Origin: Spirochaetia bacterium
Lineage (GTDB): Bacteria; Spirochaetota; Leptospiria; Leptospirales; Leptonemataceae
DNA length: 13,244 bases
Reading direction: 5' to 3'
Assembly (NCBI GenBank): GCA_029880625.1
Contig: JAOUOA010000022.1
Span: 1-13,244, forward strand
Made by a program: the position numbers and the translations under genes. This document shows, one piece after another, positions 1 through 6,958 of this stretch. Position 1 is the first letter of the stretch, and each line of letters opens with the position of its first letter. Below the pieces are notes generated by a model. That model made no database searches. It saw only the letters and a program-made list of their open reading frames with translations, and was not told the origin of the DNA.

Positions 1-151
1 GAATTAGAAGCTTGCTGCAGTCATCATCTGAAAGCCTGTTCCCGTAGCAGGAAAGAATAAAGGCAGCAAGGATGCAAATGATTGAAATACATTTAAAAAA
101 AATTTTTAAAGAGATTTTACATATGATTTGCAGTCTTAATGATTGATGCAT
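1..151 (-). CDS. small lipoprotein, 5' part only (Lep-like by position)
   Basis: An open frame starts at the ATG at 149-151 (minus) and runs off the left edge, so only the first 50 residues are visible. They begin with a basic, cysteine-containing stretch, then a hydrophobic core (about residues 21-33) ending in a lipobox-like I-L-S-C at residue 35. This is a lipoprotein signal peptide, so the mature protein should be acylated at Cys35 and exported. A GGAAAAG purine run about 7 bases before the ATG can serve as ribosome binding site. The gene lies 32 bases after the LipL41-like gene on the same strand, so the two are probably co-transcribed. In Leptospira the gene after lipL41 is lep, whose product binds and stabilises LipL41; position and small secreted nature fit, but I cannot confirm homology from this fragment. 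The signal peptide is rather long unless a later start is used. Confidence 0.55.
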   Translation of the reverse strand, partial: MHQSLRLQIICKISLKIFFKCISIICILAAFILSCYGNRLSDDDCSKLLI

Positions 152-183
152 GAAAGTTCTTTTCCGTGTGAATAGGGATTTTA

Positions 184-1272
184 TTACTGATCCTGATTCA
201 TATTTGCATCGACCCTTTTTCTCTGCTCCCGCCAGTAATTTCTATCGGCTTTTTTTGCACGCATTGCTTTTTCATAATGAATGACTGCATTTTCAAAATC
301 GCCTGTAGCAAAATAGTAGGAGCCCATATTGGCATTGGCTCCTTCGCTTGAGGGATCAACCCGGAGGGCTTTTTCCCAGTATTCCGATGCTTTTCGGAAA
401 TTTGGCGTTTCACCTTTGATTTCAAGATATCCTTCATTCAGGAGAAATGCAACATCATTATTTGCATCTTTTCGTATAATTTTAATCTTTGCCGTTTTCA
501 TCTTCGGTACGAGTTTCTTTTTGAGTGAGTTTACTGATTTTTGAAGAGCTTCGTCAAATGCAGTAAGGATTGCAGGACAGGATCTGTTTCCGGCTGAAGA
601 ATAGCTTTTCCCGGACGATTCTTCTCCAAGCGATACTGCTTTAAGAGTCTGTCCTGTTTCAGGATTGACCAGTGTGCCTACCAGAGGGACTTTAACAATG
701 CGAACGCCTGTCGGTACTTCCTGGCAGGCAACGGCCGCAGTTACTCCGGATCCAACTCTTGAAAATTCTCCTGAATTTTTCGAAGCTAAATTTCCTATGG
801 CAAGACCTGTAGAAACACCGCAGGAAACCTTATTTACCTTTCCTTCAATACCGCATTCTGTTACCGGTCTTTCAAATTTAATAAAAAGCAGCAGTTCCGT
901 TCCAAGAAGCTGTCCGATTTCAATACTGGAAGTCGTGAGACCTGCTTCTGAAAAAACCTGTTCTTTTAAGATATCTTCCCTTTTGCTTGTATCAAGCATT
1001 TTATAATATCCGCCTTCGTCAAATGCTGAAAAAACTTTTTCAGGAATTAGATCGATAAAAGAAGTATTGGTTGATTCAAGAAAGTTTGACCAGTAGGTTT
1101 GTTCTTTTTTTTCCACAACAACAGCAACGTTTCGTCTATCGCTGATGAACTTTTTCAGCAGTCTGCCTTCTTTCGAATTGGGAAAAACGGGATATTCTAC
1201 TCTGATCTTTGAAGAACAATAAAGTAAAGTAATGGCAATCAGTAACATCAAAATTAATTTTATCTGTTTCAT
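184..1272 (-). CDS. lipL41: LipL41-like outer-membrane lipoprotein
   Basis: A 362-residue lipoprotein. The signal peptide (residues 1-18) ends in L-L-Y-C with the lipidated Cys19, followed by a segment close to Leptospira LipL41 (VEYPVFPNSKEGR at about 25-37, then an RRNVAVVVE block). It is also similar through the SFIDLIPEKVFSAFD block and the final third. The last 80 residues hold TPR-like helices (ETPNFRKASEYWEKAL, then YFATGDFENAVIHYEKAM), matching the LipL41 C-terminus. Length equals that of LipL41 (about 355). LipL41 is an abundant Leptospira lipoprotein reported to form large assemblies and to bind haem; its exact role is not settled. The start is supported by an AGAGAGG ribosome binding site (1277-1283) 4 bases before the ATG. 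Tyr at the -1 position of the lipobox is unusual even for the relaxed spirochaetal rule. The leader carries several inverted repeats (see separate entries). Assignment is from remembered family sequence. Confidence 0.85.
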   Translation of the reverse strand: MKQIKLILMLLIAITLLYCSSKIRVEYPVFPNSKEGRLLKKFISDRRNVAVVVEKKEQTYWSNFLESTNTSFIDLIPEKVFSAFDEGGYYKMLDTSKREDILKEQVFSEAGLTTSSIEIGQLLGTELLLFIKFERPVTECGIEGKVNKVSCGVSTGLAIGNLASKNSGEFSRVGSGVTAAVACQEVPTGVRIVKVPLVGTLVNPETGQTLKAVSLGEESSGKSYSSAGNRSCPAILTAFDEALQKSVNSLKKKLVPKMKTAKIKIIRKDANNDVAFLLNEGYLEIKGETPNFRKASEYWEKALRVDPSSEGANANMGSYYFATGDFENAVIHYEKAMRAKKADRNYWREQRKRVDANMNQDQ

Positions 1273-1289
1273 AGATCCTCTCTAAATAT

Positions 1290-1312
1290 ATCAGCCTGCA
1301 TAATTGGCTGAT
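1290..1312 (-). promoter_or_regulatory. leader hairpin next to the lipL41 ribosome binding site
   Basis: A perfect 7-base inverted repeat, ATCAGCC (1290-1296) with GGCTGAT (1306-1312), separated by 9 bases. It would form a hairpin in the minus-strand mRNA ending 6 bases before the AGAGAGG ribosome binding site. Being the only GC-containing stem in this leader, it could influence ribosome access or mRNA stability. The structure is read from the sequence; the role is inference. Confidence 0.45.
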
Positions 1313-1333
1313 CAGAATAACCATTGATTGAAA

Positions 1334-1371
1334 TTATTACAGAATGATATCTGTAATAAAATTTTTTATTA
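1334..1371 (-). promoter_or_regulatory. two overlapping, mutually exclusive hairpins in the lipL41 leader
   Basis: A 10-base perfect inverted repeat (1334-1343 with 1350-1359, six-base loop; core ATTACAGA/TCTGTAAT) shares 1354-1359 with a second perfect 8-base repeat (TAATAAAA at 1354-1361 with TTTTATTA at 1364-1371). Both cannot form at once, so the leader RNA has a built-in choice of structures, as in attenuators or thermometers; the DNA could equally be a regulator site. The stems are AT-rich and so individually weak. No known riboswitch class is recognised. Confidence 0.4.
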
Positions 1372-1372
1372 T

Positions 1373-1407
1373 CTCAATATATATTAATTGAGAATTGCAT
1401 CAGTCAA
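1373..1407 (-). promoter_or_regulatory. probable lipL41 promoter with palindrome over the -10
   Basis: On the minus strand, TTGACT (1402-1407) is a good -35 box, with TATATA (1378-1383) 18 bases downstream as a modest -10. Transcription would begin near 1371, giving a leader of about 100 bases. A palindrome CTCAAT-N8-ATTGAG (1373-1378/1387-1392) spans the -10 region and looks like an operator half-site pair. The -10 is weak (4 of 6), so the exact hexamer is uncertain. Confidence 0.45.
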
Positions 1408-1494
1408 GGTTTTTTTTATTAATCCGGAGTAATTCTCCATCTTTTCTTCCTTACGCTGGAATTCAGTTTTATTCTGTCGGTGTTTCGTTAAAAT

Positions 1495-2397
1495 TTAAAG
1501 AGAAATTACTGCTTTTTTAATTAACTTTTTTTGATTTTTATCAGGAATGATTCCAAAGGCAGCCAGCATATTTTCTTTCATGTGAACAGGATTCCCTGTT
1601 GCTGGAATAATGCATGTCACAGAAGGGTTGGCAAGGATAAATTTAAGCAAAAGCTGTGCCCAGGAAGATGCGCCGATTTCTGATGCAATCGGAGGAAGGG
1701 GATGTTTTGATAACCTACGGAAGGCTGAACCTCCTTCAAAAGGCCGGTTTACGATTACTGCAGTACCGGTATTTTCCGCTGCAGGTAAAATATAATTTTC
1801 CGCATCATCTGTAAACACTGAATAAGGAATTTGAATAAAATCAATATCCTGTGTTTCTATGATTTTTATTATTTCAGGGAATGCAGATGGTACATAGTGG
1901 GTTATGCCAGTATATCGGATTTTACCTGAATCTTTCCAGCTATTCAAAGTTTTTAGATGAGTTTTCCAATCCAGCAGGTTATGGATTTGGAAAAGGTCAA
2001 TCTTTTTTACTTTCATTTTCTGGAAGGACTGCTTCATCTGGTTGATTCCATTCTGTTCACCCGATACCCAGACCTTTGTTGCATAAAAATAGCCACGCTT
2101 TTGATTTCCAGTCAGCTGTCCGATCACTGTTTCCGATCTTCCATACATGGGGGAGGAATCAATCATTCTCCCGCCCAAATCATGAAAAATTTCCAGAACA
2201 GATGACAGGCGTTTTCTTGCCGATGGATTTAAATCTACATCAAAAGTTCTCCAGGTCCCCATACCCATGACAGGAATTCGTTCACCTGAAGACGGAATTT
2301 TTCTTTCCGGGATTTTTACAGGCTTTCCGTAGAGGATCCCAGAAACAGAGGCCATTGAATAGACTAAAAACTGATTTCTGCTGAATTTTATGGTCAT
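1495..2397 (-). CDS. aldo/keto reductase with hydrophobic N-terminal leader
   Basis: A 300-residue member of the aldo/keto reductase superfamily, NAD(P)H-dependent oxidoreductases with a TIM-barrel fold. The catalytic tetrad is visible: Asp80 (RMIDSSPMYG), Tyr85, Lys108 (YATKVW) and His139 (LFQIHN). The C-terminal cofactor region also fits (CIIPATGNPVHMKENM, about 260-275, in place of the usual IPGxxxxxxxxEN). The substrate cannot be told from sequence. Residues 1-24 look like a signal peptide or anchor: KFSRNQFL followed by a hydrophobic stretch, resembling the Tat motif S-R-R-x-F-L with one arginine replaced by Asn. Related reductases do carry real Tat signals, so this may be a decayed one. 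No clear ribosome binding site precedes the ATG. It is read toward lipL41 but separated from it by 222 bases containing a promoter, so it is probably a separate unit. Confidence 0.85.
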   Translation of the reverse strand: MTIKFSRNQFLVYSMASVSGILYGKPVKIPERKIPSSGERIPVMGMGTWRTFDVDLNPSARKRLSSVLEIFHDLGGRMIDSSPMYGRSETVIGQLTGNQKRGYFYATKVWVSGEQNGINQMKQSFQKMKVKKIDLFQIHNLLDWKTHLKTLNSWKDSGKIRYTGITHYVPSAFPEIIKIIETQDIDFIQIPYSVFTDDAENYILPAAENTGTAVIVNRPFEGGSAFRRLSKHPLPPIASEIGASSWAQLLLKFILANPSVTCIIPATGNPVHMKENMLAAFGIIPDKNQKKLIKKAVISL

Positions 2398-2722
2398 GAG
2401 ATGAAAAAAAGAGAGGTATCGGTTTGATGTTTTAAAATATCTGCTATTTTCCTTTGATTTGTAAAGGAGCGATTTTTGAAAATAAAAAACCCTCTACGCA
2501 AAAATTTGTCAGAAGCATTTTTCTGAATCAATTTTTGAAAATGATTGCATCTACTTTATAGACCGATGCCGAATCATTTCAAGTGAAAAAAATAAATCAA
2601 TAAAAATAATTTCTTGCATAGAAACCGTTTTTTCAGGAAAAACGAACAATTAGATGAACTCAATAAACAGTTTTTTATTTCCATATTTTATGAAAGTTGA
2701 GGTATTTAATGAAGGTGATCTT
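2398..2722. other. intergenic region between divergent AKR gene and DinB-NRDE operon
   Basis: About 325 bases without a convincing gene. It should hold the promoters of both divergent units. A plausible plus-strand promoter is listed separately (2535-2562). It also contains a 6-base perfect inverted repeat TCAGAA/TTCTGA (2509-2514/2521-2526) and a 12-base direct repeat ATTTTTGAAAAT (2472-2483 and 2531-2542), the second copy covering the proposed -35 box. In such AT-rich sequence these may be chance. The in-frame upstream ATG at 2654 is treated as leader, not coding. Confidence 0.5.
2535..2562 (+). promoter_or_regulatory. putative promoter of the DinB-NRDE-fusion operon
   Basis: TTGAAA (2535-2540), a 16-base spacer and TATAGA (2557-2562) form a plausible sigma-70-type promoter reading right. 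It would start transcription near 2569 and leave a leader of about 150 bases before the ATG at 2723. The match is 5 of 6 and 4 of 6, in AT-rich DNA where such matches occur by chance. Confidence 0.35.
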
Positions 2723-3229
2723 ATGAAACTAAATTCCTGCAATGCTCTGTGTTCTCTGCTTGACGAATTGAAAGGTATTTTGTCCGGACTTGAAGATGAA
2801 GATTACTCTGAAGTTCATTCTGAAGTTTTTCAAAGCAGTATAGGAACTCATATTCGTCATATTCTGGATCATATTAAAATTTTTATAGAAAGCGTTGCAA
2901 GCTGCACAGATATTAATTATGATCAAAGAGAAAGGGGAGGGGCGATTGAAAATTTCCGGGAAGATGCCATTGAAGAAATTGAGAATTTTATATTAAGACT
3001 GAATTTGCTTTCATTTCAGGAATCTGACAGAGTCAATATCAAAAGTATGCTTCTGCCGGGGCATTCTGTTTCTTTTGTTTCATCCGCCGGAAGAGAACTG
3101 TTATTTTTAATCAGTCATATCATTCATCACAATGCTGTAATTGCAGCCATTCTGAAAGAAAAAAATCTTGCAGTCCCTAAATATTTCGGATATGCACCTT
3201 CAACCATAGAATACATGGAACGGATTTAA
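2723..3229 (+). CDS. DinB-like four-helix metal-binding protein
   Basis: A 168-residue, mostly helical protein of the DinB/YfiT-like superfamily. Members are four-helix bundles that bind a divalent metal through histidines; some are thiol transferases or damage-induced proteins. Visible features: an N-terminal helix with GTHIRHILDH (His43, His46, His50), a YDQRERGG segment at about 66-73, and a C-terminal helix with SHIIHHNA (His132, His135, His136), ending in YFGYAPSTIEYMER. I chose the ATG at 2723 because AAGGTGA lies 5 bases upstream and the family-like sequence begins there; the in-frame ATG at 2654 would add 23 hydrophobic residues with a poor ribosome binding site. It is first in a three-gene operon, with only 11 bases before the NRDE gene. 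The exact function is unknown. Confidence 0.7.
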   Translation: MKLNSCNALCSLLDELKGILSGLEDEDYSEVHSEVFQSSIGTHIRHILDHIKIFIESVASCTDINYDQRERGGAIENFREDAIEEIENFILRLNLLSFQESDRVNIKSMLLPGHSVSFVSSAGRELLFLISHIIHHNAVIAAILKEKNLAVPKYFGYAPSTIEYMERI

Positions 3230-3240
3230 AGTATAATTTT

Positions 3241-3999
3241 GTGTGCACCTTTACTGCAATTTCTGTTCAGTCTGATCGTAACCTTTCAAAAACTATCAGA
3301 ATCTGCTTTAACCGGGATGAGCTGAAAAACAGACCGGGGGCCAGAAGACCTGAAATTTATAGTGCTGGAGATTTGAGATATATTATGCCTGTTGATTCAA
3401 AATCGAAAGGCAGCTGGATTGGCGTTAATTCTGCAGGTTTATTTTTTTCACTCCTCAATCTCAATGAGAAAAATATGGAAAATTACAGACCAAATCCCGG
3501 GCAAAAAAGCCGGGGTTTAATTGTAAGTTTTCTGCTTGGAAGTTTCAGCCTAACAGATTCAAAAGAAAAATTACAGACTTTCAATATGACTGATTTTCCT
3601 CCTTTCCGTCTTCTGTATCTTGATGTGAATCAGATGATTTTCGGAAGTCATACATGGAATGGAAGGATATTTCTTGGCGATGAGTTCCTGTGGAGCGGCG
3701 AACCTCTTTTTTATACATCGTCCGGGCTTGGGGACTCTTATGTTTATAAACCCAGGCATAATTTATTCATGCAGTTCTTCCGCCGTTTTGATTTTTCTGA
3801 AAACTTTGCAGAAGTCCAGGATTCTTTTCATATGCAGAGAGATGATAGGAATCTTGATACAAGTATTTTTATGGAACGAAGCAGTGCTATGACCGTCAGC
3901 CGTTCCGTTATTGAAATTAACAAAAGTAGAATTAAATTTATTTACCATATGCCGCCAGAAAATCAAATTCCGGATGTACTCAGTCTGGAGCGCTCTTAA
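3241..3999 (+). CDS. NRDE-family (TANGO2-like) protein
   Basis: A 252-residue protein of the NRDE family, related to eukaryotic TANGO2. It begins M-C-T-F-T-A-I, where Cys2 would become the N-terminal nucleophile once Met is removed, the hallmark of Ntn-hydrolase folds. It carries the naming motif FNRDE (residues 23-27), then RPGARRPEIY and GSWIGVNSAGLFFSLLN (about 57-73), all typical. Family length is usually about 230-270, so it is complete. The start is GTG; Cys2 fixes it despite the absence of a strong ribosome binding site, which suggests coupling to the upstream gene that stops 11 bases earlier. Only 12 bases separate its stop from the fusion protein's start. The biochemical role of bacterial members is unknown; haem handling and lipid metabolism have been proposed for TANGO2 relatives. 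Confidence 0.85.
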   Translation: MCTFTAISVQSDRNLSKTIRICFNRDELKNRPGARRPEIYSAGDLRYIMPVDSKSKGSWIGVNSAGLFFSLLNLNEKNMENYRPNPGQKSRGLIVSFLLGSFSLTDSKEKLQTFNMTDFPPFRLLYLDVNQMIFGSHTWNGRIFLGDEFLWSGEPLFYTSSGLGDSYVYKPRHNLFMQFFRRFDFSENFAEVQDSFHMQRDDRNLDTSIFMERSSAMTVSRSVIEINKSRIKFIYHMPPENQIPDVLSLERS

Positions 4000-4011
4000 G
4001 GCGGAACGACT

Positions 4012-6636
4012 TTGGACTGGATTAAAATTAAAAGGCCAGGCCGCAGGATCCTGATTGTTTTTAATGCGTATCTGATTCTCCTTTTATTTTCAAATATTTT
4101 TGAGTATGAATTCGCAGAACACAGCTTTCAGATTTTAAAAAATAAAATGCAGAATCGAAGAGCAGTCTTGGTTCAAAATAAAAACGAGAGGATGCGGATT
4201 TCTTTTGTCGATCGTGGTAACGGCCATGCAATCCTTTTTCTTCATGGAAGCCCCGGGTCCGCTGACAATTTTTCGCTTTTGATTCCTCATTTCAGTCACC
4301 ACCGCATCATCGTTCCCGATCTTCCCGGTTACGGCAGTTCCTCAAAATGGACTGGAGATTACGGACTGAAATCCAATGCTGAAATCATGATTGAATTAAT
4401 GAATGTTCTCGGTATTGATCAATTTCATATTGTTTCATATTCGTTCGGAAGCGGTATTGCACTGTATATGGCCAGAATGCATCCAGAACGAGTCCGATCT
4501 CTTTTCATCTACGGCGGGATCGGAATGCAGGAAACAGAAGGAAGCGGAGATTATTACCTTGAACATATTAAGTATGCATTCGGTTATGCTGCTGTTGTCG
4601 TTCTCCCTGAAATGATCCCTCATTTCGGCTTCATGGGAAGCCGGAGCTTTCGTCATGCTTTTATCCGAAATTTCTGGGACTCTGATCAGAGAGAAATTTC
4701 GTCATTTATTCAAACTATTCGAACGAAAACCTATATCCTTCATGCAAGAGATGATATTCTGGTACATGCCTTTGCTGCAAGGGAACATCACCGTTTTATT
4801 AAAAACAGCAGAATGGTTATGCTTGAAAGCGGAAATCATTTTCTTCCATTCTATAAAGAGGGAGCGAAGATTTTTTATTCACATATCGATGGATTTATCC
4901 GAGATGTTGAAAAGAATCAAGTGTTTGTTCGCACATCAAAGGATATTCCGGATGAAAACTCAATTGTTCCTCTTGAAATTGATATTACAAGGAAGAACCC
5001 TTATCTTACCATGTCTGCGCTGACTTCAGCGACTTTCGTATCTGAGGATTTAACATGCATTACATCAGGCCTTCTGGTACGGGATAAAAAAATCGATATT
5101 TTTGTCGCTGTTCTGGGATGTTTTCTGGGGATTTTTTTCGGCGACATGGGTCTCTGGATTTTTGGAAGACTTCTTGCTTCGCCCCTGCGAAGAATGAAAT
5201 GGTTTCAGAACAGCATGATTATGAAGCAAACAGAACAAATGGGATACTGGTTCAGTCAGAATACAGGAAAGGCTGTCTTTTTCAGCCGTTTTATTCCCGG
5301 AACCCGTTTTATTACTTTTACGGGGGCCGGATTTGCCGGAGCAAAAGCATGGCGCTTTATGCTCTGGGCAATGGCTGCAGCTTTTCTCTGGACACCGCTT
5401 CTGGTGATTCTTTCTGCTCTACTTGGGCCTGTACTGACCGAACCATTGCTGCTTTATTTCGATTCAGGCTGGATTGTATTTCTTCTGGTTCTTGTTTTTC
5501 TTTATTTTATCCTGAGTTTTCTTTTTTCCGGTCTGACGCAAGAGGGCAGGTTCAGAATGAAAATATTTATGCTGAAATTATTTCAAAGAGAATACTGGCC
5601 TTCGTGGACATTGTACCTTCCGCTTTTTTTCTATGCAGTGTATCTTTCGATTCGCTTTAACGGTTTGCGTCTTTATCTTCTGGCAAATCCTGGGATTGAA
5701 TATTCCGGAATTGTCGGCGAATCCAGATCGGAAATTCTTTCAAAGATAAAAAGTGAATTTATTTCTCCTTTTATTATGGTTTCTCTGAAGGATGGTTTTA
5801 ATTCAGATCAAAAATCTCCGTTTCATAAAGAAACATGGATCAAAAACATCCTTCGGGAAATGGAAAAGAAAAAAATAGATTTTCCTGCAGTAATAAAACC
5901 AGAGGTGTCGGAAAGAGGCGTAGGTTTTCGTTTGATTCAAAGCGCAGAAAAATTAAGAGATTACATGGATGGCGCTGAAGAAGATTTTGAGATTCAGAAG
6001 TATCATCCGGGCCCCTTTGAAGTCGGGATTTTGTATTATCGTTATCCTGGCGAACAAAACGGAAAAATCTTTTCCATCACGGATAAAAAGTTTCCTGTAA
6101 TTGAAGGCGACGGGATCAGTTCGTTGAAGCATCTTATCAGAACTCACAGGCGTTTTCGAATGCAGTACAACGTATTTGAAAAAAGACATGCGAAACAACT
6201 GCACAGAATCCCCGGACCGGGACAAAAAATTCTCCTTTCCCATGCAGGGAATCACTGCCAGGGAACAATGTTTCGTGAAGGATCGTATATGATAACGAAA
6301 GATCTGGAAAGGCAGATGGACCGTATTGCAAAAACCTTTCCGGGGTTTTATATTGGTCGGTTTGATGTCCGCTACAGTGATACAGAGCAGTTCATGAAGG
6401 GTAGGGATTTTGAAATCATTGAATTAAATGGAGTATTGGGTGAATCAACCAATTTATATGATCCGGATTACAGCTATTTTAAGGCTTTTCATATTTACAG
6501 AAAACATCTTCAAATTATTTTTCGTATTGGCGAAATAAACCGGTCAAGGGGAATCAGGCCTGATAAGATTTATGGACTCATTCGCAATATTGCAAAGCAT
6601 TTTGCCGGAAGAAAGATTTCAAAAATTTCGGATTAA
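4012..6636 (+). CDS. alpha/beta hydrolase - DedA/VTT - ATP-grasp triple fusion
   Basis: An 874-residue membrane protein with three recognisable parts. After an N-terminal membrane segment (about 13-32), an alpha/beta hydrolase (about 55-300) shows the oxyanion loop LHGSPGS (77-83), nucleophile Ser144 in SYSFG, acid Asp247 or Asp248 in HARDD, and His276 in GNHF. A DedA/VTT domain (about 330-515) follows, with Glu345, FFGDMG (Asp378) and FSRFIPGTR (424-432), typical of this lipid-transporter-like family. The last part (about 529-850) is an ATP-grasp ligase related to proteins annotated as D-Ala-D-Ala ligases: LANPGI (557-562), IKPE (Lys629), EIQKY (659-664), GRFDVRY (782-788) and EIIELNG (Glu801, Glu804, Asn806), the Mg-ATP ligands. 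The start is TTG at 4012 with AAGGCGG (3998-4004) placed 7 bases upstream. Domain identity is solid; substrate and overall role are unknown. Single frame, no frameshift. Confidence 0.85.
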   Translation: MDWIKIKRPGRRILIVFNAYLILLLFSNIFEYEFAEHSFQILKNKMQNRRAVLVQNKNERMRISFVDRGNGHAILFLHGSPGSADNFSLLIPHFSHHRIIVPDLPGYGSSSKWTGDYGLKSNAEIMIELMNVLGIDQFHIVSYSFGSGIALYMARMHPERVRSLFIYGGIGMQETEGSGDYYLEHIKYAFGYAAVVVLPEMIPHFGFMGSRSFRHAFIRNFWDSDQREISSFIQTIRTKTYILHARDDILVHAFAAREHHRFIKNSRMVMLESGNHFLPFYKEGAKIFYSHIDGFIRDVEKNQVFVRTSKDIPDENSIVPLEIDITRKNPYLTMSALTSATFVSEDLTCITSGLLVRDKKIDIFVAVLGCFLGIFFGDMGLWIFGRLLASPLRRMKWFQNSMIMKQTEQMGYWFSQNTGKAVFFSRFIPGTRFITFTGAGFAGAKAWRFMLWAMAAAFLWTPLLVILSALLGPVLTEPLLLYFDSGWIVFLLVLVFLYFILSFLFSGLTQEGRFRMKIFMLKLFQREYWPSWTLYLPLFFYAVYLSIRFNGLRLYLLANPGIEYSGIVGESRSEILSKIKSEFISPFIMVSLKDGFNSDQKSPFHKETWIKNILREMEKKKIDFPAVIKPEVSERGVGFRLIQSAEKLRDYMDGAEEDFEIQKYHPGPFEVGILYYRYPGEQNGKIFSITDKKFPVIEGDGISSLKHLIRTHRRFRMQYNVFEKRHAKQLHRIPGPGQKILLSHAGNHCQGTMFREGSYMITKDLERQMDRIAKTFPGFYIGRFDVRYSDTEQFMKGRDFEIIELNGVLGESTNLYDPDYSYFKAFHIYRKHLQIIFRIGEINRSRGIRPDKIYGLIRNIAKHFAGRKISKISD

Positions 6637-6649
6637 AAACTGTTTGAAC

Positions 6650-6958
6650 TTAAAAATTCAGCTTCAGTCTTTCCACATGCCTGTCATTCTGCAGATGTTC
6701 TTTCACGATCTCCGGGATATCCTCAATTTTGACATGGCTGTAAAAAACTCCTTCAGGGTATACAACAACTGAAGGTCCCTTTTCGCAGATGTCAAAACAT
6801 CCTGATCTCTGAACGCGCATGGATTTCTGAAGTCCATACTTACCCATTTCTTTTTTAAATTCCTGCACAAGATCCATGCCGTTTTTTTCTCCACAGGAAA
6901 TTCTGCTTCCGTCTGTTCTTTCATTTGTGCAGACAAAGATATGTTTTTTGTATTTCAT
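6650..6958 (-). CDS. thioredoxin-like [2Fe-2S] ferredoxin
   Basis: A 102-residue protein of the thioredoxin-fold [2Fe-2S] ferredoxin family (also seen as the 24-kDa NuoE-like domain and Shethna-type ferredoxins), a small cytoplasmic electron carrier. The four cluster ligands are clear: Cys10 (HIFVC), Cys22 (GSRISCG), Cys54 and Cys58 (GCFDIC), i.e. C-x11-C and C-x3-C. They are followed by the typical GPSVVVYPEGVFY strand. Length is normal for stand-alone members (about 100). The ATG overlaps the stop of the EVE-domain gene by one base (TAATG), so translation is probably coupled. Its end lies 13 bases from the stop of the convergent fusion gene. Its redox partner is unknown. Confidence 0.88.
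   Translation of the reverse strand: MKYKKHIFVCTNERTDGSRISCGEKNGMDLVQEFKKEMGKYGLQKSMRVQRSGCFDICEKGPSVVVYPEGVFYSHVKIEDIPEIVKEHLQNDRHVERLKLNF

Noticed and set aside
665..1006. 113-codon plus-strand ORF
   Set aside because: Antisense to the LipL41-like gene, with no ribosome binding site or domain.
1425..1437. GGAG/CTCC repeat near an A/T run
   Set aside because: Four-base stem; on neither strand is it followed directly by a proper T-run, so not accepted as a terminator of the reductase gene.
3232..3237. Perfect TATAAT just before the NRDE gene
   Set aside because: There is no -35 box at 16-18 bases and the hexamer ends 3 bases before the GTG, so a start there would fall inside the gene; likely chance in an operon junction.
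5118..5660. 180-codon plus-strand ORF inside the fusion gene
   Set aside because: It is a shifted frame of the DedA domain; the main frame has conserved motifs throughout and this frame has none.
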